Positions 10,421-18,134 of a stretch of DNA of 64,000 nucleotides are shown here, piece by piece. Both the position numbers and the translations under genes were made by a program. How positions within the stretch are numbered: the first letter of the stretch is position 1; each line of letters starts with the position of its first letter. Source of the stretch: Alloascoidea africana. Lineage: Eukaryota > Ascomycota > Alloascoideomycetes > Alloascoideales > Alloascoideaceae. Location of the stretch: assembly GCA_030581615.1 (NCBI GenBank), contig JAKTTT010000001.1, forward strand, positions 1,178,001 through 1,242,000, written 5' to 3'. The notes under the pieces were generated by a model. That model was not told where the DNA came from and ran no database searches. It saw nothing but the letters and a program-made list of their open reading frames with translations.

Positions 10421-12247
10421 ATGAGTTACTCAAGCTGTTTCCATCCCCTCGATAACAAGCACACAAAAGTTACAATTCAATCTAGCCTCCATGTTCCCGA
10501 TAACTATCAACAATTGGATTTAAAGCAGGAAGGTGATTTTGACTACGTGTATACCTCAGAACAAGGATATGACTATATTTACTCAACAGATGAAGAGTTG
10601 AACGAGCTGCTAGGAGAAGAGTTTCTGAATTTAAATGCCCGTGATGCATTGCTGTCACAGGAGTATAACGATGACTTGGAAGCCTGCTGTGTTAGAATGA
10701 AAGATATTTGTCTAGTTGATGAAGATCTTCAAGTTTCTTTAGATATGTCAAGCATTGAATATCTTCTGGAAACTTTAGACCTTGGGAACACAGGTGAAAC
10801 AGACGATTTAATAGCTCCGAGCATAACACAAGATGTTGTAACCGCCGAAATTACTAAACTTCAAAATGATGGAGTATTTGATGATGTGCTAGAATCTGTT
10901 TCCAATGAACTGATTTTACCGTTCTCTGAAGAAATAACGGATGAGGACTTTGAAAGGTATCTCGACGTTAATGCCCATTCATATGCTGAAAACAAAAGTT
11001 ATGAAGATATTCAGCCGATAGTCAAGGATCAGGAAAGTCCACCTGCTTTGCATGGTGGTATAAAACAAGAAGCACGGTATGAAGAACCAAAGGATACGAC
11101 GCAGGGGAATACTAATTCACCTGAATCCAGCCCTCCAGAAGAATGCGACAATTCAAAACCAATTTCTATAAATACCCTTAAAGAGCAAGAACTCTCCAAA
11201 TTAGCAAAAACACGACAACCAGATACCCAAATTAAAAATCACGATCCACATCATCGTAAAACATTAACGAGAACTGCAAGATACAAGTCATCTTTACCAG
11301 TCCCCTTGCAAGGTAAAACGATCAGTAAGAAAACAACATTGAAAAAGGCGGCTATTCCTCGAAGATCAGCTCTCCCTGTTGCCGAAAGAACAGCTAAAAC
11401 GCATGAAGCATTTGCAAATCGAAGACGATTGCGTTCGCAAAGCGACAAAAATAGTAGTGATGTGGAGCATCACAATATAAAGAAGGTCGAGATGGAGTCA
11501 TCTAAACAGACCACGTTAAAAACGCCCAAATCGTTCGAAACTCACACCGGAAAAAGAAACTTACGATCAAGAATGAACACGAAACCTGAGCTTTCTATAA
11601 ATAAAGTAGAGAGTGTCAAACCGGAAACAAGCGAGACGCCAAAGATTTTTAATAAGGTGTCTACAACAGATGCTAAAATAAAATCAAAAATGGGAAAAAA
11701 CGAACTAGCAAAGAAGCCAGAACCGGTGGTCAGGCGATCGTTGAGAATCAATGGGGATCCAGCCAATATGGTAAAATCACCAGGTAGAATCTTCAGTCCC
11801 CTTAAAATCAACAATGATATCATCCCGCTAAGGCCTGTGCTACGACGAGATGATAATAACACAAGTCTTGTTATTGATTCCACTGGCAAAATGAGTCTAA
11901 TGGCTTTGACGAAAAAAGCAACGGAATTGAACATGAAAGGGTTTACGGGTACACCAAAGATGTTAAAAGCAACAAGAGGAGGGAAGGAAAACTTTATTAT
12001 CCGGCCAGTAAAGATGGAAGAGAGCGAAACCCGGGAGATAAAGACTCCTCTTAAAAACTCTTCTGTGTGGGGTGTTTACTCAAAAGAAGCTCTCAAAAGG
12101 TATTTGAGAGCCAAGAAACTCGAAACAGCTGATAAGGATACGACCATCACTGCTAGTCCTGTCAAAGATGGAGGACATAGGCTTCGCTCAAATCGACAGA
12201 ACAGAAAGGAAAAAAGGATACAATGGGCAAACCAATTAGAATGGTAA
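10421..12247 (+). CDS. Unrecognised protein with KEN box and C-terminal RVxF-type motif
   Basis: 608 residues, no family recognised. The N-terminal 250 residues are acidic with repeated tyrosines (FDYVYTSEQGYDYIYSTDEE). The C-terminal half is strongly basic and disordered, with the recurring short motif RRLRS, RNLRS, RRSLRI and HRLRS (about residues 335, 380, 435 and 590) and several SP/TP sites. Near residue 525 is a KEN box (GGKENFIIRP), the degron read by APC/C-Cdh1. The last residues, KEKRIQWANQLEW, include RIQW, which fits the [RK]-[VI]-x-[FW] docking motif for protein phosphatase 1. Together these suggest a cell-cycle-regulated nuclear or chromatin protein. That is inference, since short motifs occur by chance in disordered proteins. 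The reading frame is long, intact and has AT-rich coding use like its neighbours. Confidence 0.8.
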   Translation: MSYSSCFHPLDNKHTKVTIQSSLHVPDNYQQLDLKQEGDFDYVYTSEQGYDYIYSTDEELNELLGEEFLNLNARDALLSQEYNDDLEACCVRMKDICLVDEDLQVSLDMSSIEYLLETLDLGNTGETDDLIAPSITQDVVTAEITKLQNDGVFDDVLESVSNELILPFSEEITDEDFERYLDVNAHSYAENKSYEDIQPIVKDQESPPALHGGIKQEARYEEPKDTTQGNTNSPESSPPEECDNSKPISINTLKEQELSKLAKTRQPDTQIKNHDPHHRKTLTRTARYKSSLPVPLQGKTISKKTTLKKAAIPRRSALPVAERTAKTHEAFANRRRLRSQSDKNSSDVEHHNIKKVEMESSKQTTLKTPKSFETHTGKRNLRSRMNTKPELSINKVESVKPETSETPKIFNKVSTTDAKIKSKMGKNELAKKPEPVVRRSLRINGDPANMVKSPGRIFSPLKINNDIIPLRPVLRRDDNNTSLVIDSTGKMSLMALTKKATELNMKGFTGTPKMLKATRGGKENFIIRPVKMEESETREIKTPLKNSSVWGVYSKEALKRYLRAKKLETADKDTTITASPVKDGGHRLRSNRQNRKEKRIQWANQLEW

Positions 12248-12553
12248 AACTACTTTATTTTTTTTTTCTTTAGTTAGGTATGGACTATTATTATTTTTAG
12301 ATTAATAATGAATCAGAAACTACTGGAAAAGTTTTGATCTAACTATCATGTACAGACACAAGCTTCCCCTAAAACTTTGGCAGATGCTTCAATTGATGCA
12401 CCTTTACATGTAAACGTGTGGTACGAATACTATCGAATTCACAAAAAGAATAAGCTAATAATTACTATCTGAGTATATATCTATATTATGTCTTGTGTTG
12501 AAATTGTCATTAAAAAGTATGTCTCTGCGGGCTTAGATCTGAATCTTTTCGTA
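12248..12553. terminator. Convergent 3' region
   Basis: 306 bp between the convergent unknown gene and POR1. It is AT-rich with a T tract directly after the first stop (about 12258-12271) and TATATATCTATATTAT-like stretches suited to yeast 3'-end processing. Confidence 0.5.
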
Positions 12554-13414
12554 CTAGGCCTCAAAAGAAAGAGACAGACCTACTTGATGAGTGGGCTCTT
12601 GCAAACGAAGAGTGTCAATGCTAGTTCCAAGACCAATCTTAACGCCTGGTCGTAGTGACTGGCTATATGCAAAACTTGCAATTCCCTGATCGTTGATCTT
12701 TGCCTTGAGGAAGGAACCACTGTCTAGTCTGTGTTTAGAAGCCAATTCAAGAGCAACGGGGTTAGGTGAGGAGGCCTGTTTCGAATTCCAGGTTGCCTTG
12801 GCGCCGACTTCGATATCTGGTGTGACCTTGTGGTAATAGCCAGTCGAAAAGACAGAGAGGTTGTTGGAGGCGGTGACCGAGGCGCTGTAGGAAGCCGCCG
12901 AATAGCCAAGAGCAGCGGAGTACTTTGTGATGTTCGCAGATGAGATATCGTAGCCAACTTCTGCTCCCGCGAGGAAACCCCCATGTCCAACAGTCACATC
13001 ACCGACAAACGTAGGATTCTTGAGCAAGTTGAAGAAAGCCCGAGCATTGAGGGCATTCTGATTAAAAAAAAGGTTCAGCCTAGCGGTCCTTTGTCGACTT
13101 GGCAGGGCAGATGTGACCAGTTCCCCTTTTATGCCCGGAGCCAGGGCATCGGCAAGTTCGATCTTGGTATCTAGAATGTTTGCAGTAGTCCAACTGTGAG
13201 TCAAACTAAGTCCAGAAGACTTGTCCGAGAATTTGACCTCCAAATTTCCTCCAATAGAGCCATCTTTCTGAGATGATTTGCCCTTGACCGTGAAGGACAC
13301 ACCGCTAGGAGCCTTGGTCTTCACATCGACCGACGCCTTAGCCAAGTGGTAAAAGTCTTTGGACAGCAGGTCGTTTGCGGACTTGGAGATGTTATTGTAC
13401 GAGGGAGGAGCCAT
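12554..13414 (-). CDS. POR1: Mitochondrial outer-membrane porin (VDAC)
   Basis: 286 residues, the usual length of fungal VDAC. Forms the beta-barrel that lets metabolites, ATP and ions cross the outer mitochondrial membrane. The protein starts MAPPSYNNISKSANDLLSKDF, the amphipathic N-terminal helix. Beta-strand repeats of alternating polar and hydrophobic residues follow and the protein ends VGLSLSFEA with a penultimate-region hydrophobic strand acting as the sorting signal. The reading frame is open upstream of this ATG, but the family's N-terminus fixes the start at 13414. No introns. It shares a 214-bp divergent promoter with the PalC-like gene. Confidence 0.95.
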   Translation of the reverse strand: MAPPSYNNISKSANDLLSKDFYHLAKASVDVKTKAPSGVSFTVKGKSSQKDGSIGGNLEVKFSDKSSGLSLTHSWTTANILDTKIELADALAPGIKGELVTSALPSRQRTARLNLFFNQNALNARAFFNLLKNPTFVGDVTVGHGGFLAGAEVGYDISSANITKYSAALGYSAASYSASVTASNNLSVFSTGYYHKVTPDIEVGAKATWNSKQASSPNPVALELASKHRLDSGSFLKAKINDQGIASFAYSQSLRPGVKIGLGTSIDTLRLQEPTHQVGLSLSFEA

Positions 13415-13628
13415 TCTTGTTACAGGAAGAAGAGAGAAAGCGTTGGCTCCATCGCTTTTCGGGCCCACGCGATGCAAACAGACCAGAGCCCAACATATTG
13501 GGGTCACGTGCGCGTGTTGGGGTGTGCGGCTGGTCAAAACACCCGTGCACCCGCCCGCTGCGCTGCTCTGGCGCGGGTTCAAAAAACAGAGTGAGTTCTC
13601 GAGATTGGAGTCTGGGGAAGACAGCAGC
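13415..13628. promoter_or_regulatory. Divergent POR1 / PalC-like promoter
   Basis: 214 bp, GC-rich. It contains TCACGTG (13504-13510), a Cbf1/bHLH E-box, and ACACCCGTGCAC (13539-13550), one mismatch from the Rap1 consensus ACACCCRYACAY. Both are inferred from motif match only. Confidence 0.5.
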
Positions 13629-15068
13629 ATGTCGACGTTTTTCCAGTTCCCTCTTCCTGTGCCGCTGGATGCCCCTTCTTCGCCCGTGTTTTCACGGGTC
13701 CATCTGTCCCATACGAGGCTGAAGTCGGTGCTCTCGTCGCAGACACCGGATGTGCGGTTGGTCATTGACTCGTTTGAGACGTATGTTTCTGATCTGTTCA
13801 CTGTGCTGTATCAAAGGCAGCAAAGAGAGCGTAGTCATGACGAAAGTGGCTCGACCTCGATTCCAGTGCCCGCAATATCGGGTTCGGATGCTTTTCTCAG
13901 CCAGATTTACCAAACTGATGCTAAGGATGTGCCATTTGCGTCGCAATGGTCGTCTCCTTTTTTCACAATCAAATCTCAAACAGCATCTTTAAAATCTGCT
14001 TTGCCCGCACACAAAATTCGTATAGAGACGTTACAGGATGAGATTACAATTTCCATCATTGGTCTTGTTCTCAGTTATGCCCAACTATCTAACGAAGCTG
14101 TTCTAAACTGTACAGGCTCTGACGATAAGGCAAACAGCGCTGTCTGGAATCAGGCTGCAGCTTTTATTAAAAAAGCTCGATTCGTTATTAATTTTTTACT
14201 GAAAAATGGCGTTTCTTCTGAATATGAAGTGCCCGATATCAGCTACTCGATGATCTCTTTTGTCAACAGTCTTTTGGTTGGTTCTTCACATTTAATAGTT
14301 CTCCACAAATCGCTGTATAGTACCACAGAGATTACCGCAAGCTTTATGTCTCGCATTGCACTTTTTGCGAACCAAACATTCACGACTACCAAAGTGATGG
14401 CACAAACGATGCAGAGTAATAGCAGCTCGTCTCATTCGCCCCAGCATAACCCTCAGCTCATTTCTGGACTTGTCACCTGGCTGGATGACGTCCAGCTTTA
14501 CACAAAATCACAAGTTGAAAAGTATATGGGGATAGAGGCAGAGTCCAAGGGACAAGTAGGCCGGGCGGTTGCATTTATGACAGCAGCGGTAAACGATATT
14601 GCCAGGATTTTGAACATCAACAACAAACGAGATACATTGCGTTCGATATTTAAGAAGAAAAAGGGAAGTGCATCAAGTAGTTCAACGAGGAAGGAAACAA
14701 CCCATAAATCATCTTCTTCATCTGCACTCAAATCAATCGCAAAATTTAAAAGAAAAGCATCTATTGAGGTTGCAGTTGAAAACGATACCCCTAATTTTGT
14801 TCATTCCAAGCTCACATGGGAGAACGGGCTCAAGTATCAAGCATCTATTCTCATGTCCTTTCTCGTAGACTATGAGGAATCGTTTAGAGCGCAAAATGAC
14901 AAAATTGCGTTTCAGCCCGTTCCGAGTTACGACGAAATCTCTCAAAATTGGCCATCTGGAAGAGAAGTCCCCCTTGCTATCGAACCGTGGATTCCCAAAA
15001 TTGAAGGACTTGATCTTAATGACAAAAATGGTGAATTAAAGTATTCTGGGAGAGGTGCATATTATTAG
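13629..15068 (+). CDS. palC: PalC/Ygr122w-like BRO1-domain protein (pH-response pathway)
   Basis: 479 residues. PalC family proteins carry a degenerate BRO1 domain and bridge ESCRT-III to the Rim/Pal alkaline-pH signalling complex at the plasma membrane or endosome. Seen here: a short N-terminus FFQFPLPVPLDAPSS, helical repeats across the chain, a conserved final third with LTWENGLKYQASILMSF and VPSYDEISQNWPSGREVP, and the C-terminal signature GRGAYY, which I recall in PalC proteins. The start is ATG 13629. The open frame upstream lies in the shared promoter with POR1 and is not conserved. Other Rim-pathway genes are not present in this window. Confidence 0.8.
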   Translation: MSTFFQFPLPVPLDAPSSPVFSRVHLSHTRLKSVLSSQTPDVRLVIDSFETYVSDLFTVLYQRQQRERSHDESGSTSIPVPAISGSDAFLSQIYQTDAKDVPFASQWSSPFFTIKSQTASLKSALPAHKIRIETLQDEITISIIGLVLSYAQLSNEAVLNCTGSDDKANSAVWNQAAAFIKKARFVINFLLKNGVSSEYEVPDISYSMISFVNSLLVGSSHLIVLHKSLYSTTEITASFMSRIALFANQTFTTTKVMAQTMQSNSSSSHSPQHNPQLISGLVTWLDDVQLYTKSQVEKYMGIEAESKGQVGRAVAFMTAAVNDIARILNINNKRDTLRSIFKKKKGSASSSSTRKETTHKSSSSSALKSIAKFKRKASIEVAVENDTPNFVHSKLTWENGLKYQASILMSFLVDYEESFRAQNDKIAFQPVPSYDEISQNWPSGREVPLAIEPWIPKIEGLDLNDKNGELKYSGRGAYY

Positions 15069-15169
15069 ATACAACAAACAGCATGAATTACACAAAGATC
15101 ATTATGACGGTTTTCGTTCTGTATTTTTTTTTTTTTTTCCTTTTTTTTAAAAAAAAATAAACAAAGTAT
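15069..15169. terminator. Bidirectional terminator between convergent genes
   Basis: 101 bp between the PalC-like stop and the LOA1 stop. It has a long T run broken by CC (about 15124-15148) followed immediately by an A run, so each strand reads as T-rich then A-rich at its 3' end. It suits 3' processing of both convergent transcripts. Confidence 0.6.
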
Positions 15170-16276
15170 TTACTTTGATCTTCTTAACCTTCGGCCTTGG
15201 TTCCAGCTCTTAATAAGCTCGGCTTTTGCCTTGATTCCAAGAGTCTTATCGACTTTTCTCAATCTTCCAGTATAGGCGAGCGCGTCACTGATTATATTCC
15301 AGAGCATAGTTCCAACATGTTCTTCAGAAATATGACACATTTGCTCATCTCTATCATGGAAACTGATTCTAACACGTGCCTTGTGAGATAGTGTAGATAA
15401 AAGCCTGAAAACCCATTTCCCGAATCCAAGTGGTAATGGAGTAGTTACCGATGCTGGAGAATATTTGGCAACCGTAGTTGTGATATGAGGTTTATACTTG
15501 GAACCGTTAAAAGATGTGGTATTTGAAACAATGTTAAATGGAAGTAATGCTCTGCCGTTTGATGTTGTTCCTTCTGCAAAGATCAAAAGAGGTCGATCCT
15601 TGGCTACGGAGGCAGCCAAATGTTCATCAAGAGATGTTGTCGATGCAGAGATCGATCTGGTTTCTTCGATTCGAGGTTTAGACAATGCATGTTTGATAAT
15701 TCCCGCAATCGAGTGGCTGCTAAACTCAGTACCAGTGCTATTTGGAAGAATGAATATAGGGTTGAAACTAATGTTGGTGAACAAAAGCGTTAGAAATCAA
15801 ATCAAAACGTGTTTTTTTTCAGAACGATCAACATACAGGCTGGTAAAGACAACTGCATCCATCGGGGAGGAAAAGTTTGATATGATAATATCCCCTCCTC
15901 GGGGTAGTTTTGAGGCTAGTTTTCCCTTTGATAAATTGCTAGAGGAAACAATGGTTAGGCCATATCAGGTAAAGGCACACCAAAAATCATACCTTCTCTT
16001 CAACCCCTCCACCGAAATTTCGATAGAGAAAACTCCAGAGAAGAATCCTATGAGTCTGATCCATCCTTTCCGTAGCCCTGGTAGAAACTGACCCACGGTG
16101 ATGTAGAGCAGAGTCACCACCAGGACAAAAGGAAAACGAATGAGAAACAGCCCCGTGCTGAATATCTGGGACACTATGCCCACAAGCCCAGCCGGAACGG
16201 ACGAGCTGGAAAGATCGACCGGCAGAAAAGGCGATATTCCTGTGCCCTTGTCTCTCCACTGCGTGAACTTTTCCAT
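15170..16276 (-). CDS. LOA1: Lysophosphatidic acid acyltransferase-like Loa1/Vps66, three exons
   Basis: 327 residues after splicing. In S. cerevisiae Loa1 acylates lysophosphatidate with oleoyl-CoA and affects lipid droplets and vacuolar sorting. Exons are 16276-15993, 15938-15837 and 15767-15170. Introns are 54 nt (donor GTATGA, branch CCTAACC, acceptor TCTAG) and 69 nt (GTATGT, TTCTAACG, ATTAG). Both joins restore the family pattern. The N-terminus MEKFTQWRDKGTGISPFLP matches the Loa1 start closely and sets the start over an upstream in-frame ATG at 16312. One membrane segment follows. The FPEGT-type block is FAEGTTSNGRALLPF. The usual NHX4D active-site motif reads NFSSPMD, with phenylalanine in place of histidine. 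S. cerevisiae Loa1 also lacks the histidine (NCTSPLD). The gene is divergent from TAZ1. Confidence 0.92.
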
Positions 16277-16493
16277 GGTTGATATAGGGGTGTGCGTCTG
16301 TCTGGTGCCCAAAGGTTAGGAAGTGACAAAAAAAGGTCGGAAGTTACACCCACATGAGAGAAAAACGTGTTCGGGTTTCCTCTGGTATCCACGGCCAACA
16401 TCACTGGTATATATCTCTGCCAACGTCCTCTTCCGTATTCTTTGTTTACAGACCACACACAAAGCCATCGATAAAGACTCAAACAAAGGGGGA
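16277..16493. promoter_or_regulatory. Divergent LOA1 / TAZ1 promoter
   Basis: 217 bp separate the two start codons, so the two acyltransferase genes must share promoter sequence. CTGGTATATATC (about 16402) gives a possible TATA element on the TAZ1 side. No other motif is obvious. Confidence 0.6.
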
Positions 16494-17740
16494 ATGAGCT
16501 CTAAGGACGCCGAAACCAGCCAGACAAAGCCGCACACCACTTTTCCTTCGGTCCTGGAACGGGGGAATCAGCTTCTGGACCAGTATCCAAGGGACTCGAC
16601 CTGGTGGGGGCTGCTGTCGAACCTGACATGCTCTTTTATGACCTACAGTACAAAGCTGGCCGTTTACACTCTTTATAATCCTAAAATCGAGGGCCTGGAG
16701 AATCTCGATGAGGCGTTCGAGCGAAGCGTGAGAGAAGACCGGGGAATAATCACCGTGATGAATCACACGTCTACGTAAGCCTACCACGTCTTTTTGGAAC
16801 TCAGCTTTCTGAAATTTCGCCGTTGCATAACTAATATTTCTCGAAATAATAGTGTGGACGATCCGGTTCTATGGGGTATTTTGCCCAGTAAATACCACAG
16901 AACAGTAAAAGGGTTCAGATGGTGTCTAGGAGCAGAAAACATTTGTTTCAGAACAAGGTATGAAAAGTTTTCAACACCTTCAAGAACAGTACCAAATTTG
17001 CTAACGGTGGATTATTAAGTCCACGGAGCCTGTTCTTTTCCCTTGGAAATGTGCTTCCAACGGTCCGTTTTGGCGCTGGACCTTTCCAGCCCTCCATAGA
17101 CGCTTCAGTAGCACTCTTGTCCAGATCGCACAACCCCGTATGGTTCCACATTTTCCCAGAAGGATTTGTCCTCCAACTTCAAAAACCGTTCGAGTACTCG
17201 ATGAGATATTTCAGGTGGGGAATCACGAGGATGATTTTAGAGAGTTCAAAGCCACCCATCGTTGTCCCCATTTTTACAAAAGGGCTGGATAAGGTGCTAC
17301 CAGAAGCACTCCCCGAAGCCTCTATGATGGAGGAGTTTATGCCCAAAAACGTTGGTGCTGAGATTAAGGTCAAGATAGGAAAGGCCATAGACGACAAAAT
17401 CATTGCGCAGGCTCGTGCAAAATGGTCAGAGCTTTGTGAAAAGTACGGAATCGACGATGAGAAACTACATCAGTTTTCACAAGATCTTACCCCGGAGTTG
17501 AAATGCGGCGAGGAGGTCCAAAAGTTGAGAAGCGAAGTGGCTGGTATGCTCCGAAGTGCAGTTGGCCATGTTCGCTCTACTTTCCCAGAGCTGGCGCCTG
17601 AAGACCCAAAGTTTTCAAATGTCAAGTACTGGTCAGAATACAACCGAACGGATGGTGCTAGTGATGGTAGTGTTGAGTTTATTGGAAAGAACTGGGCGGC
17701 AAAATCAAGTCACTTTCCTGAAGATGAGCCTGGGAAATAA
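16494..17740 (+). CDS. TAZ1: Tafazzin, cardiolipin remodelling transacylase, three exons
   Basis: 368 residues after splicing, close to S. cerevisiae Taz1. Moves acyl chains between phospholipids to mature cardiolipin at mitochondrial membranes. Exons are 16494-16774, 16853-16957 and 17020-17740. Introns are 78 nt (donor GTAAGC, branch ATAACTAAT, acceptor AATAG) and 62 nt (donor GTATGA, branch TGCTAACG, acceptor TTAAG). Spliced landmarks are the active site MNHTSTVDDP (intact HX4D, split by intron 1), WCLGAENICFRT, FFSLGNVLPTVRFGAGPFQ, and then FHIFPEGFVLQ and FEYSMRYFRWGITRMILE, matching Taz1 block by block. The C-terminal VEFIGKNWAAK also matches. Assignment is secure. It is divergent from LOA1 and convergent with KAR3. 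Confidence 0.95.
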
Positions 17741-18134
17741 CTGCTAACATCATCCACGTTCTTTTCAGACAAAAAAGAAAATTGCATTTGTGTACAACAG
17801 TGTCATAAATAAGAAAAAAAGAAAGGTGTTTTCCTAGCTCATTGTGTATATATATATGACCGATATGGGTCTCTGCAAGAAAACATAAAAAAGTAATAAT
17901 ACTGTTTGTTTCTTCTACGTTTGACATCTACACCAAATTTTTGAATTCCATTCCATTGTCAAAAATGTGCAATAAATATATCTGCAGCCGTTTCACTCGA
18001 TATTGTACCTAGCAACAACAAAAAGAAAAAGAAATATAATAAGTCAAAAGGCTCAAAACTATGAACCAGCTGGATCATAAAATGCCATGTCTTTGTCCTA
18101 TGCAATAATAATCGTCATATAATTTTGGATGACC
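17741..18134. other. Convergent TAZ1 / KAR3 3' region
   Basis: 394 bp, AT-rich, with a (TA)n stretch near 17846-17856 and A-rich runs. No gene seen. Confidence 0.5.
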
